64,000 nt of DNA from contig OZ005601.1 of NCBI GenBank assembly GCA_963930655.1, positions 27,466,921-27,530,920 of the forward strand. The letters run 5' to 3'. Under the pieces are notes generated by a model. The model searched no databases. It was not told where the DNA came from and saw nothing but the letters and a program-made list of their open reading frames with translations. The first letter of the stretch is position 1. The number at the start of each line of letters is the position of its first letter. Source of the DNA: Myrica gale. Taxonomy: Eukaryota; Streptophyta; Magnoliopsida; Fagales; Myricaceae. Positions 22,701-36,320 of the stretch are shown piece after piece. The translations under genes and the position numbers were made by a program.

Positions 22701-25700
22701 AGTTTTGGAAGATAATCCACACCAAATACTTCATATGGCTCAGATTATATTTGTGAAATTGTTCTAGAGTGGATACAATCTAGGGTGTGCTTCCATGGAC
22801 AGGCTACTTTGTTATCTGGCCTCGCCCTGCACATAAACCCCTACCCAAAAAGGTTGTAAGTTGGCAGTGAAGACAACAGGAATTCACTTTAGGTCTTAGG
22901 ATAGCTTGGAATCTTGCAGACAGAACTTTGTTCTTCTAATCAACCAGAAAGAATTTGGAAGACATCTACAGGTGAGAGTACGAAAATAATTCGACAAAAA
23001 TCAAAATTACTTACTATGCCCAAGACCTCCCCAGCCTCGGTCAATTGTTCCTCTCTGCCCAGTATCTTTTAATGCCTCCAATATAGTGTCTGTGGTTTTC
23101 TTGGGATCTTCAAGAGGCTTAATAAACAGATAAAAAGCATTATAAATTATAGTCTGTCCTTTGACAAATGTGGAAAGAGTAATTCTACACAGCCAATGAT
23201 ATGTACCAATACATGAAGTTAAAAGTTCAGAACAAGATTAATAAATGTAATAGGCATGTGGAGTCTGACAAGAAAGGAAAAAACAATTAAAAATAAAGGG
23301 AAAGAAATCCATCTGCTGCAAAAGTTATCCATCATCCTATTTTAAGCAAAGCTGAAAACATGCTCCCCAGTCCAAACAGTTCTGGCAGTTCTATAAGCAC
23401 AAGCGTCAAGAAGAATCAAAATCTACCGTGCCAGGAGAGGTATACAGAGATATAATGGAAGACAATTTAGGATTTCAATCCAAGTAAAAGCTGAAAGATA
23501 ACTGACAACAACAACCACATACAAGAACGAAAAGTCTGACAATAGGCTCTTTATGCAAATTATGATTGAAAAATATGTCCACATGAAATATTCAAAGAAG
23601 TAACCTAATATGGATTAATAAAATTGCTTTCCATGTGAAAACTTTCAAGAAAGTTTCTTGTATCTAATAAATAAATTACTTTCCATGTATCAGGAAATCT
23701 GCTTATATGAAACGCATGATGGAACATGCTTTATTACCTTAATACATGGGGAGATATCTCTAAATTATATTGAGTTACTAACACAACTAGTTTATACTGT
23801 GGTTTCTTAAGCATACGATTGGCCAATTTTGTAAGATAACCACATACGAGTACCTACACTGACACTAGTAGAAAAGTGAAAATTCTTCTACGTCTTTAGA
23901 GTTGCCAAATAATCAGTTGTTTTTAGCCACTGTAACCAAAAGATTATGCACGAACTTATTAAAACCAAGACCCAGGGACTATGATGTCAAGCCCTCTCCA
24001 GGTCTCATTTGTTTGCTTTCGAGGTCCTGAGGTAAGTGATGCATAAGGTCCACCAGTAACATCACAGCATTAGGAATTACGAGAACCTAAAAATAAAACC
24101 ATATTGGATCTAGAGAGCACACAAAATTACTGGTTTGGTGAAGGCATATCAGGCGACAGGAAACTGATGTTAATTCATCAATCCAGGGAAACAGCACAAC
24201 CCCAAAATGACAAGGGGAAAAACACATGAAAAGAATAAGGATATTAACTAACAGTTATTGAGCACACCATACCATGCTCCCAAACCCAATATATATTGGT
24301 TCGGGTCCTTTTTGAATCCAATGCACAAACTCGTCTTGAGGTTGATACTTTGAACCAAGGTTTAAGAAACAAAAACCAACAACATCAACTAACGAGCCCC
24401 AATCTGCAAAATAGTTGGCAAAGTCACCTTCTAACAAAATTGTTATGAATAAAGCATGAACATTCATGTCAGCATTCCGAATGGACCTTTATTGAAGCTA
24501 AAAGCACCAAGAAGTTTAGCTCGAAAAACTAACAATTGGGGAGAAATACCATTTGAATCTTCTAATTACCACGCCTTTTGCAATTTGCACTCCAAACTAA
24601 TAAACTTGACATATTGCACCCCAAATTAAAAATAAGTGTTCAACTTGCACCCATAATAGGATCTAACTGTTAAAGTCAATAAAAAATGGCATAATCTTTA
24701 TGGTCAAATTGTAATATGGGATATACAAGTTGAGAAACAATTGGTATTTTGGAAGGCCATGTGTGAAATTTGGTAGTTTACAATGCAAATTGCAAAAGGT
24801 ATAGTAGTTAGAGGGCGCAAAGTGTATTTCCCTCAATTAACGACTATCATCATGAATATATGCCACTGAATATTTTTCTTTACCATTGTGTAGTAGGCAT
24901 TACTTGCCAAAAGAACAAAAAAGGAGTAGGAGGTAGAATTTACGTGAAAATGTAGCATAGACCCTGTCTGCACGTAGCATTTTCAATTCAATAGTTATAA
25001 GATACTAATACTTTGCATACCTATGGTATTTAGTTCAAGGGGTGAATAGAATGTTAAAGATTATTACGTTCAAATCTTGCCTATCTTAACCATGACAGAG
25101 TAAAATATAATAAGAAAGTACTACTGTGTCTCTTCATTTATTTCCTAGGAGAAAGTAGGTAGCAATAGTGGGAGTATTGGCTGAGGGACCAATCTGGGAA
25201 TGATTAAAGTCACCAAATGACAACAGCTCATGTGGATAGCTGAAGTTTCTCTGTTATTCTGATAAGATGTCAAATAGATGTCTAATGATCATGTAGTTTC
25301 CTGCTTAGTTTATGCTGCTCTTTGTAATTATGAATCTTTAGAGGCATCAAACTTTTTTTTGATAAGTAAGATAAACTTTATTAAAAAATATGCAACAGCA
25401 CAAAAGACTGTAATTATACACCTAAACCATACAAACTAAAAAACTTAGAAAATTCGGATAATCCAAGAAAGGAAAGCCCAACACCACATTAGCCCATTAG
25501 AAAATAGAGTTCAACAACTTGCCCCTCAAACCCTTCAAAGACAGCTAAATCTTCGAAGCATCGACCATTTCTCTCCCTCCAAATACACCACCAAATGCAA
25601 GAAGGGATCAACCTCCAAATTGCCAAACTTAACCTAGTTGATATTGTATATTCATCTATGGAAAGTATAACGGATTGTTATGGACCATTTGGGGAGTATG

Positions 25701-28700
25701 GATATGTTCCACATTGGTAGTATGGGATGCGAATGTGAGGTTTATATGCCTTGGGCTCCCTTCCCCTTTGAACTAGCTTTTGGGGGTGAATTCTCCTACG
25801 GCATGTAACAAATGGTATCAGAGTCTACACTATGCCTCCGAGTTGCAATCGTGCGGCGCGGGGGGTGACGCCGGTATTGCAGTGTTAGTCCGGGACTAGG
25901 AACAACCTAGCCAGCCCGAGTGGGCGTCGGGACTGCGGAGCGTGGTGGAATGTTATGGACCATTTAAGGAGTATGAGATCCGTCCCACATTGGTAGTATG
26001 AGATGCCAATGTGGGGTTTATATGCCTTGGGCTCCCTTCCCCTTTGAGCTAGCTTTTATGGGTGAGTTCTCCTAAGGCATGTAACACGGACATTGCAAGT
26101 GATCAAGCCCCCAAAAACCTCAAATTCATGGAAAGATAAATAGTAGCTAGAGAAAACATTTGACGTTTAGAAGTTTTTGTATTCTTTGGATGAGGTGGAG
26201 GGGAATGTTGAGGAAATGAAATTAATTACTGAGCCCTCCTAGCTTGATTAAGAGGAAATGACTGGTCTTTGGGTGGTGAGGAGACAAAAACTCCTTTATA
26301 CTTAGTTCTACTAACAAGCAATCTGATATGGGGGAACTAAAACAAATATGAACACAACAAAAATTATGGGAAAAGGAACTGATCCATGATACATAAATGT
26401 GATTCTGGCAGCTTGACCAGCATATCTCATGCAGCTAGGAAAATATGCACTGTGATTGCCACTATATTCACAATTGAAAATCAAACTAGAACAAGACAAC
26501 AGAACAGATCTAGGAAGGTATGATGCACAAGATGGGGTTTTTTTATATTTCGTTTCTTGGATGAGTATTCTTGTTTATGTTATGACAGCTATAAGCACGT
26601 TTTCTTCTTACTATATTATAATAGGATAAGAATGAGGTGGTTTACAAAACATTCATCCTAGAGTGATATGCAAAATGACAGTTACCGACCATCTAAAGAA
26701 ATACTTCATCAGGTGAAAAGCACTTAACCGGAAATTCGTCGTATATAACATGATTACAACATCTTCCCATACTAACGAGAAGATTCCTACCTGTCGGCTT
26801 TGGCACAAGATGGGGACTCCACATATAGCCTGTTGGAAAATGAGATATTGACCCATGGTACGTACTGAAGTATGCAATAGGAGCAAGCTTCAATTTCCGT
26901 TTCCTGAACTCGTTAATATATCCCCTTATGCCCCACCATATGAGCAAATCCACAACTATATAGGAGAGCTGGATCAGCAAGCACAAAATGTGTTGGTAAA
27001 ATTAGTCCAATGGTTCACTAAAAGAAATTAATGGTGTGTTTGGATGGAGGAGATCAAGATAGAAATTAACTTAAAAGTTTTAATTTTTGAATTCTCAAGG
27101 TTGATTTTTGTTAGTTGAATTTGGGAGAAAGTTGATTAAAAACTTCTGTAGAATTTAACTTGACATTTCAAATAACGAAACCTTCCACACGACCACCATA
27201 ACACCAAACCATCAGAATCACTAAGAAGTTGTCACCATCTTTACCACTATCCTTATAACAGTAACAATACAAAGATTCCTTAATCATTAAATACCTCCAT
27301 CAAGAGAATAGATATTCAAAATGATGGGAATTTAAATTCCTTCGAATTCGAATTTAAATTCCTTCACTTTAAAATTCTAAATACTTTTCAAAACCTCAAT
27401 GGATTCACAGATACAAGCAACAACTCAAGTTGCAAATATAAGACCTTGGATATCACTTGTAAATAATCTAATTCTTCTCCAGACACAAGGTAAATGAAAT
27501 TGAGGAACCAAAACAGGAGCATACCCAATAGCCAGCACTTTGAGGTACACGCGCCAATGGGTGCGGGAATTCATAAGTCGGCCTGCCTATTGAAAAAGAT
27601 GTAAGAGAGTATACCTTAAATGAGAAATTTAGACAAAATAACCTACTACCCAAGAGCACGAGATGCTTTTGAAGTCCAAAATAACTCTTTGATCCAATGC
27701 AGCATTTCATTCAGGTCAGTATAAAAACACCAACCCCATGTAACAGAGAACCTTGCTTCAATTTGTTCCCCTTGTGTTAGGTGTGCCAGACATGGCAAAT
27801 CCCCTCCACTTCACAAAGTTAGAACTGCTATTGCTATAAATTGCCATGTCTAATGCTTTCGGCATGTCATTTTCCTTGGCACATACTGCATGTGTTTCTT
27901 AAACCCAATAAGCATATAGCAAATGTAAGTGAATCGTGATTGTGCATGCACCACAGACCAGGGAAAAAATGGCTTAAATCAGTAAAACAGTGCACTGTTT
28001 TTGTTTTCTGAGTAAAATTTTAAGCAAGTCATGCCACAGAAATTTTGAAATAACTGAAGAAAAAAAGGTTGTCATCCTTTAAGAACAGGAATAGTGTGCT
28101 ACTATTTGAAGTTGGAAAAGGTTAGATATACAAAACACTACCCTCGACACAAATGAATATGGACAAAACACAATCTAAACTCACGTCCAAGGCATTGTGA
28201 AGAAGATGTGAAGGGGTACACCAAGAGCTTCAGCAACATGTGCATGCCCTGCAGCCAATAACTCAAGTTAAAATTTAATGTTCACTATTCTGGAGAAAAA
28301 AAAACTGAAAATATGTTATTTACCGCAAGAAAATATAGAAACTTTAAGGTAAATCTATACTGCTATTATAAATTTCTGACCAAGCAGCTGCTCATCTAAA
28401 CAATACTCAGGATTAACATTTAGCTACGAATGCCAGTAGCTTTAAATACTATTAGATGTTTTATTATCCTGCTCTTGTCCTGTTGCATTTATTCCATGTG
28501 GTTCTCTCAACAACTGAAGATGAAAACCATTGCAGTTCAATGTTTATAGTTACAGGAGCTTTTATCCCAGTGTATTCACTTTTCTTCTATTTAGGCTTTT
28601 AAATTATTAACATCAAGAAGAACTAAGTCTGCAATTGGCTATCCAGTACCAATAAGACATGGGACCAGCAAATAAACTCAAGCACAATTATTATGCCTCT

Positions 28701-31700
28701 GCAAATATGTAAAACATCAAGTTTCGTAGAAATCAACAGATACCCAGTTCAAGGGAAAGAGGGTGATATCAAGTATTAAAAATTAGCTTTCTACAAACTC
28801 ACCATAAGCAGGAGGGTTTGCAATAATCGCCTGAGCTCTAAAAGGAGCACCAGTTTCCAAATCGGGTTCTGTGCATGCTGGAAGGAGAGATTCAATAATG
28901 GCCCTTATTTGCTTCCTTTGTACAGATATTTCTCCTGGTCCAGATGGTATGAAACCTTTATTTCTGGCCATATCTAAAGTAAATCACACTATTCAGTGAT
29001 GAAATACAAATTTTGTATCAACAAAGGATGAAAAAAGAATTAACTCGACAGTAGCAAACAGATTTAAACAAGCCAAAAAAGGGGCAAGGGTTGAAGGTTA
29101 ATTGGAGTTCCAAGAGATGATACAATCTTCTTACCAAACCTCTAAAGAAACAGCCAATGGCCTTCGACGCAAATGACATACTCCATTCGCTATTCGTATG
29201 GGGTGGTAGTTGTGGTCAAGGGTTCAATCCCCATGAGTGGGTGATTGAACTTACCGACAGCAGAACTAATATATTCTGCCATTTTCACCATCTTAAAAAA
29301 AAATGAAATACATCTTCCAACAAGATGTTAATAGGTTCTCTTATGGGCGCCACTAATTGCCAGAGAAAACTATAAAGAAAATGGGTAAAACAAAAAAGAA
29401 AGCCGTACAAAGCACCAAAAACAAATCCAACTGCAATGGAGACATTCAACAACAGAAATTTCCACATTAGGGACCTCTTACATCCTGCCAAAACCCGAGG
29501 ATCACCACCCAAAGGATAGAAGTCCAACCCGGCTGACCTTACGAAGGTGCTGAAATTAGCATGAGTAGCCAACCTGACATAATGACCAAATTCCTGCAAG
29601 TAACATTTAACCTATTTCAATACTCAGAAAATAATGAATAATCTAGAGAAACAAATTACCAAATTCCGGTCTTAACATAAAGTAGGGAGGGAAGCATGAT
29701 GCTTTGACAAAAATGAGTATGCCACCATCGTGCAATTAGCATCTGGCAAGGTCATAGTTGAAAGTAAAAAAAAAAAATCTCTACCATCACAGGAGCCCTA
29801 GAAATGACAAATACAGAAGAAGGGTAAAGAAGTTGCAGTTGGAAATAAGATTCTTGCATGCACTCATGAATAGTGACGTTGTAACTTTCTGTGGATTACC
29901 TAGGAGAAGGTACAAGCGAAAATTCCCTCATAACTAAATAAGATAGAGAACTCTTGCATAAAATTAAACTTTCTAAGGCTGTTTGTAAACCTAGAATGCT
30001 GTGATCATTAGATTTGAATATTATTCGAAGTTGACTAAAAAAAACCATGTCCTGGTACTAAAGGTATAAATACCTAGGAATTGGTGATATCTGAACAAAG
30101 TAATTATCTTCACCAAACAACAGAACAGAGGAAAACTAGCAAATTACTGCAAATACCTGAAGTCTTTTTGCTATAGCTACGAAAGGTTGTACATCTCCTC
30201 TGGTTCCAACCACAAGAATAGCAATTTTCAACCGGGGAATTGATTTATTGGATGCAGAATTGGTATCGGCAAAACTGATGGGTGCTCTTTCAGCAGTGTG
30301 AAGCTCCAACAACTCCGACGCAACAGGTGTATTTCTGGTTATATCTACTTCCACAGTCCCATCATTTTGTATCTTGACTAGGTTCACAATTAGCTTTTTC
30401 TAGAAAACCAACACAAGAAGTAAATATGAGTGAAAAGAGCCTCCATAAGAAAAGCTCTGAGGGCAAGGAAAAAGAAGAACAAAAGAACCTGATGTGTATG
30501 AGTTTCTCAACAAAGCACTTCACAGACAATGCTCATTGAAATTCCGAGAATAGTAGGACAAAGCATAGCAAAGCAAATAAAAATGTTGATAATTTAAAAC
30601 TTGGTCAACAGATAAGGTGGGGTGGATATCTAGTAGTCTCAACCATTGCACTATTACATCACTAAATAGTGATAACAATTAAGCTATAATGCCAGAAATG
30701 CCATAATATAGGGATTATGCTGTCCCTACCACATGAGCTAAAGACTCCACTGAAGAAAGAAAACAAAAAACTGAAGGTGGCATTTGAGATGCACGAACTC
30801 AACATCCAACCCTTTAATTTGGGCAAATGCTGTTTTGGGCTCTCCTTTTTCGGATTTTCCTGATTTCTTGAGTTTTGTAGCTTGTATGGAGTAGGTTCTC
30901 AGTATAGTTTTTTGTATTGTTACCTATTTCGGTGTTATCAATAAAGCTTTCCTTACTTATAAAAAATAACTTATTTCCAATGCCAATTTCATTTAGACAT
31001 GATTACAGAAACTTGCAATTCATATGATTCCATTATCTACCTTGTCACGCTCTGACAGTCTATCCAACTTTAAGTCATGCCTTGGAGCTTCCTTCTTCTC
31101 CGTCATGGATCTAGAGAATGTGACCTCATGGTCCTCAATTAGCAGATTTCTGTCAATGGTGACAGGTGCAGTGATGCAATGATCCAGGCCTTCAAGAACA
31201 GATACTTTGAATCAGTGAAAGTATGAAATAAGCTTTACAACAAACAAAGCAAAACATTTTCCCATGTGCTAGGAAGAGTGTCATGGACTAAACACAAGGG
31301 TGGTGGATGGGATGGTCTCTTTGGTTCACTTCTCCCAAGTACTCCAATTAACTTAATAGATATTTAAATAAAACAGAAACATTCTGGATTTGAGCTTGGG
31401 AATTTCAGAATGTGTAAACACTAAACATATAGATTTTTCTTTATTGATAAGTTGCACAACCACACACCCAGAAGGTCTTGAACCCAGGAATTCAGTCTCA
31501 CCCATTCCTACAAAGGGAGGAGGCACCAAGTGAGCTAGAGTTCATTGCCAAAGCTGTTGTGATAACAAGGATATATTTCACGAGTGAAGAACTGTGCTGC
31601 ATTGCGAACTTCAAAATTGGGCTGTTGCTTTACTAAGACAGAGTATCGCCTAAATAAGAAGCTGATGTAAGTATAAATCAAAATCGTGGAATGACATGGA

Positions 31701-33661
31701 CATAAAACCTCAACAATATTAGTTGACTACTTTTTCATTCCTATTTCAGTCTCAAAATTCAGCTGCTTTTTGATAGTCAAACACCTCAGTGACTAAAATC
31801 CAATCCTCTTCATGACAATACATTATAGGCTAGCTTGTGATGTTTTTCCAGTACCTCGATACCAATATACTTATCAATGTTGGGTTTGTGGATAACTATA
31901 CTGATCACCTCTTGTCTTTATTCTTCATTCAATGAAGTTCACATCTCCATTTTAGATGATTAGTCTTCAGAAAACCCAAAGTCGGATAAAGCTGTGACCA
32001 AGTCTGGGAACTACAGATTTATCTGATCGAGGGCCAGGGCACCAGGGCCCTGGTACTATCCAGCTGCGAAGAACCCTGAAGGTGACTGCAGTGGGCAGAA
32101 ATCTCACTCACTGGCCAAAACAATAAGCAAACACTCGAACATGAGAGCATGTGATCACCCTCCAAATGGATGAGCTCCAAGGCGGCAGCAGAGAGGAGCG
32201 CAAGAACCATGCTTTAAGAGAAGTGGCAGTATGAATCTCATCTAACTAAGAAGAATAATTGACTATGCAGTGCAATTAGACTTGTTCTCCAGATGGAATG
32301 GGGCCAAGACATTAGGTGTTTACGTAGGGTTTGAAAATACCCAATGCCCATCTCCCAAGGAACAGTTCGTTAGAATGAAAAGTTGATAAAGCAATCAAAT
32401 TCATTTACATTGGAGGTCTTTGGGAGCACTATTTCCTCTCTGTAACGCCTCGTGCAGCTCTAGAGACCTAATGTTTAGGAGCCAGTAAACATTACTGCGT
32501 CATTGCTGGTGTGCCACGGTGATACATCCAACATCTCAGTGTTGCCATATTGGCTAGCGGTGGTAGAATCGGGAACTAAAAACGAAGCTTCACTGTTTTC
32601 ACAACTAAAAGTTCCAACCTGAGTTCCTTGGGAGTTTGCTGTCCAACCACCCCTGGATGCAGCGTCATTATGGGAACAACAGCTAAATACTTGGCTTCTA
32701 GTTATTGTGGTTGGCTTTTCATAGTTTCTTTGTTCTTGCTGCTTTTTTTTGGCACACAAAACTAGGTTTCACATTGGATGTCAGAAACAATTAGTTTTGC
32801 ATGCTCATTTCCAGGAACTTTAACAAATAATTTCCTGAAAAAGAAGATGGTCTTCGTGCGTACGCAGTGTTACTGTACTGGTCCACAAGTTAGATGGTAT
32901 TAGATGGAAATTTTAGGATAGATAGAGTGAAAATGAAAAGAAAGAATAAAGCAATGACAACTTAGGATGCAGCACAAAACAGTGTTTCCCTTTTGACAGA
33001 TGTCATTCAAGGGCCCTACTTCAATCGGAGTGTCTATATGACTGATATAACGCCCAGGAGTAACTTAGTTAAGTAGTTGTTTGGTGTATGTGCAAACAAA
33101 AATAGGCGAGATAGAGAATCCCATATTCATTATTTTGTACGATTATCCATATCCATGCTGTAATGATTTGGCGATGTCCAATATATCAGCCACAAAGCTT
33201 AAAGTGAAGAAATTAGTATGCCATGTCAACAAGAATTCATTCATGATGGTAGATTTTAGGGAATTGAAGACCCTTCTCGACTATCTTCATCAGACAATTC
33301 TTAGTTCCAAAATGGCTTATAAAAAAAACTCTAGTTCCAAAATGTATAAATAACAAGAGCAAGAGCTAAAAATTCTTTCATGTTATAAAAACCATAACTC
33401 GAGGTTGCTACACTAACCTCTTCTACGGGTAGAATTTGCATTCAATTCATTTGACTGAGAAATCTCCAGAACTGACTGCGGCATGCTCTGACCATCTACC
33501 TCCTCGAAAGAACCTGCACCAAACTGTTCATCTGGGGACTCCTCTTCCACCACTGATTCATCAACACTACCAATCTTTACAAAATCCGCATCCTCTTCTT
33601 GGTTGCTAAGACCTTCTTCTACTAAAGATTTGGGCAAATGCTCAACCCCATTACTCCCCAT
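19780..33661 (-). CDS. UGT80A2: Sterol 3-beta-glucosyltransferase, UGT80A type
   Basis: Complete 14-exon gene of 1,929 nt and 642 residues; it transfers glucose from UDP-glucose to membrane sterols to make steryl glucosides. Exons: 33661-33418, 31189-31041, 30399-30157, 29593-29482, 28973-28803, 28248-28185, 27582-27525, 26968-26791, 24403-24273, 23117-23015, 21912-21836, 21383-21336, 21102-20953, 19980-19780. All junctions are GT-AG and phases close without error. The acidic N-terminus (1-82) is family-typical. The fold begins [20 protein letters not shown] at the end of exon 3, then [11 protein letters not shown]. The donor-binding region is [12 protein letters not shown] plus [11 protein letters not shown] (about 499-522), followed by [18 protein letters not shown]. 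The short C-terminus ends KLCCLPCGL, with cysteines that might be lipidated (inference). Length and exon count match UGT80A2, so the symbol is by similarity. Introns hold several transposons, but no coding damage is seen. Confidence 0.95.
24535..24842. mobile_element. Inverted-repeat MITE in intron 8
   Basis: The left arm has GGGAGAAATACCATTTGAA and 'ccttttgcaatttgcact'. The right arm, reverse-complemented, has 'gggaaatacactttgcgccc' and 'ccttttgcaatttgcatt'. CAATT flanks both ends, but a full 9-bp duplication is not evident. Related to 18750-19125. Confidence 0.6.
25350..25675 (-). mobile_element. L1-type LINE 3' end fragment, intron 8
   Basis: On the minus strand this encodes the C-terminal zinc-binding part of an L1 reverse transcriptase ([19 protein letters not shown]) followed by a 3' end AATAAAGTTTATCTTACTT and an A-rich tail at 25350-25360. 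It is 5' truncated, and a TRIM lies directly against its upstream end. Confidence 0.7.
25676..26086 (+). mobile_element. TRIM retrotransposon, intron 8
   Basis: A miniature LTR element of 411 bp. LTRs are 25676-25810 (135 bp) and 25951-26086 (136 bp), each starting TGTTATGGACCATTT and ending GTAACA. The 140-bp interior starts with a primer-binding site AATGGTATCAGAGT, complementary to initiator tRNA-Met, and ends in a purine-rich GCGGAGCGTGGTGGAA. Target duplication is CGGAT/CGGAC. It has no coding capacity. The LTRs differ at a few sites, so the insertion is not very recent. Confidence 0.93.
30790..30965 (+). mobile_element. Probable LINE 3' end, intron 2
   Basis: A 'tttttgtattgttacc' stretch followed by 'gttatcaataaagctttcc' and 'ttacttataaaaaa' resembles plant L1 3' ends and their A-rich tails. 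No coding part remains. Confidence 0.45.
31435..31545 (-). mobile_element. tRNA-derived SINE, intron 1
   Basis: Reverse-complemented: A box TAGCTCACTTGGTGCC, then CTCCTCCCTTTG, then B box GGGTTCAAGACC, ending in an A-rich tail at 31435-31441. It shares the body with the SINE at 54354-54448. Confidence 0.65.
32475..32759 (-). other. Unidentified open frame in intron 1
   Basis: A 94-codon minus-strand frame in the first UGT80 intron has balanced composition from about codon 35 on ([20 protein letters not shown], then [20 protein letters not shown]). It starts with a GTG or TTG-type codon and lacks an ATG, so it might be an exon remnant of a captured or older gene. I do not recognise it. Confidence 0.25.
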
Positions 33662-35389
33662 ATTTCACCAACAAATTCCCTGAACCTTTAGTATGACTCT
33701 CCGATAAACAATTTCTTGAATCCCAAACTATTAAAGCCGAACATGTATAGCGACACCATCAAGAAGCGAAACCTACCATCCCCATAACGTCAAAAACCAT
33801 TTAACCACGGTTCCCAATGCTCAGGATCGCCACTGAACAGAGCCAAGAAATGCACAGAAACACAATCAAAGCAAGTGTCACCAGACGCACAACTTCAAAA
33901 AACCTTGAACAACAATTCCCAGTATCAGAATCGTCTTGAATTTAGCCCGATGAGCTGAATAACACAGGAAGGACAATATGGGCAGATTTACAAGTCCAAA
34001 AGAAAACTATAATTTAAGCCCTTTAAGAAATGTACTTAACAAACACACAAGACCAACCGACGAGTCAATCAAAACGCGTTGAACGTTTGGTGAGCTCAAG
34101 TTTTAAAAGTTTAAACTCGCTTTATCGTCTTCCCAATACAAGAATCAACGCAAAGTTAACGTTAGGCAGACAAGGGCATGAAACTGAAGGCTAAGAATAC
34201 GCACGGATTAAGCAATACAATGATAGGTGATTCACAAACTCTATGTCCAAGCACAAGGTGGCGCTTTGACACTGAAGGAGAACTAAGCAATCAGCTACCT
34301 CAGCCACCCTGGGAGTGGTCCAGCTAGTACATAGAACTTAACGAAAATACGAGTGAAAAAAGAAATATGAGAAATATTGAGGGTTTTAAGTTCTGTTCGA
34401 ATTGAACCGTTGCGGAGAGACAAGAAAGTTCACACTGTAGGGAGGGCGAAGAACCATACGACTAACAAACCTAGGAAACTGGAAAGGACCGTAATTTGCA
34501 GAAGGCTGTAAAAATTGGTAAGTTTTCGATATTATGATTGCTTTTCGGATTGAAGATGAGGGAGGAAAAATTGGAAAAGGAGGTGGAAAAGGTGAATTTT
34601 TATGCTATAAAGTATACGAGGGAACCCGAGAAGAAACGAAAAGAAAAGGAACAAATAATGTAAGGACTAAGGATTAAAGAATTAAGGGTAAAAGGAATCG
34701 TGCGGGAAGGGAAAAGGACGAAGAAATGGAATCTTGTACAGCGGCGGCTTTGGGGACGTAACGGCCCAAACAAAAATAATAAAGCGTCGCGAAAGATCCC
34801 AACACCTCCAAATCAATGAAAAAAATCGTATTGTGCTTAACTGCTATGTCAGGCTTCTCGACAAAATACTCTCAGTCTCAGATTGAAACTAATCACAAAT
34901 ACATTTTATGGTTGTTTGTTTGCTGTCAAATGGATATAATTTTTATCTCAAGATCTCAAATAATGACAAATAATTTTTTTTTGGAAAAAAAGTCTATATT
35001 ATAATCATACAGGCATTAATGACAACAGATTTATTGTGAAAAAGGGTATCAATTAATACGTTTTATTTATTATGTTGTGCGAATTTTTTCGAGCAACAAA
35101 TTTCCATGAGATAATATGGATATATATCTTTTTTATAACCATTGGAGATTTCTTGAAGGGAGTATACAATATATATACATCATTCAAAATTCACAAAAAG
35201 ATTTCTTAAGAGTACAGGGGTGATAATGACATATTGGGCTTTCCTTTAAGGGACCCAATTATATGGGCCAATACGACCCTCGGGCCTATTACCTAGAATG
35301 CCTCATCCTGGTGGATTCATCACCCGACATTTCCCATTCCAAGGCCTACGGGCTCACTAGTTTCTTATGAGCTATTGCGCAGGGCCTGG
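33662..35389. other. UGT80 5' region and AT-rich spacer
   Basis: 33662 to about 34600 should hold the 5' UTR and promoter of the sterol glucosyltransferase; a weak TATA-like GTATACTTTATAG lies near 34605-34617 on the minus strand. 34800-35390 is AT-rich with no gene or recognised repeat. Confidence 0.4.
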
Positions 35390-36320
35390 GTTGGGCAAGT
35401 TACACCATGGGCCGTTTATTTCTCCCTCATCTCAAGGCCCAATTATACATACTCTTCAAGTTCCTGCACTTGCTTCCTGAACCCAATGTCGCTCCTATTA
35501 ATCTCCTCCATCACTTGCACCAAACAGAATTAGATCAGGGCCTTCTTGTGTTCAACCTCATCGTGAACCAATCCACAAGCCTACTCATCGTTTCGAGATC
35601 TCGATTCATAATATAGGTTCTCTTGGCCGCTACATCAATTTGCTCTCTAACCTTGCTGAGAAGCCCTTCCTTAGGAATCCGAAGCTGGACAACTTTCTCT
35701 TTGAGTGTGGCGCTTCATGGAAAAACTGATCAAGAATACTGCGGTGAGGGTGTGAGTAGCAAGAAGAATGGTTGCGATTGCTAGTATCAACCCACGAGTT
35801 GCTGCTATGGAAATCCTAAATACCTTGATTCGAGATGCTGCAGTACCAATTATGAGTACTTGTCACGAATCAGCTTAAAATCATGCTTGTTATGATTGTT
35901 TATAAATGGGTTGTTTTGGACAATGAAGGTATTTAACTTTGAAATGTTCACTTTGAGTGGCTCAGGAGCATAATCATCAGTCGTATCAAGTGCATGTTAC
36001 ACTCTTAGTGAGATTGGATGCGGATGACGCTTTTTGAGGAGGTGGCTAGAATGTTTGCAGACTCAGCACTGATATCAAAGTAGTTGAGCAGAAGACCTTC
36101 TATCTTAAGTATCTTCGAATGAATTGCAAAATCAAGAATGGTGGGTATAGTTTCTTGACAGGGTTCAAGAAGAACTTCAAAGAACTGATCTTGATGGCAA
36201 TATGATGCAGAGGAGAGCTGCTTAACAAGCAGTTCAACTTTGGTGAGGAACTCGGCATAGGATTTGGTTCTTAGTGCAGCAAACCCAGTACCAAGTTGTT
36301 AAATTATCTTGCTCCATGAT
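35390..36320 (-). pseudogene. UPF0496-family pseudogene
   Basis: Minus-strand remains of a plant UPF0496 protein (membrane-associated, function unknown). The N-terminal part reads ALRTKSYAEFLTKVELLVKQ and then LLLNYFDISAESANI. A middle piece has DFKLIRDKYS. A hydrophobic stretch follows (GLILAIATILLATHTLTAVF). The C-terminal part has REQIDVAAKRTYIMNRDLET, then, in another frame, HDEVEHKKALI and MEEINRSDIGFRKQVQELEE. At least two frameshifts and several in-frame stops (for example a TAA after HKKALI and another after EEYV) rule out a functional product. Family assignment is from remembered motifs. Confidence 0.72.

Noticed and set aside
25020..25110. SINE-like B box (GTTCAAATCTTGCC)
   Set aside because: Single weak motif without A box, tail or target duplication.
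29170..29290. Further SINE in a UGT80 intron (B box-like GGTTCAATCCCC)
   Set aside because: No convincing A box or tail, and no match to the other SINE bodies.
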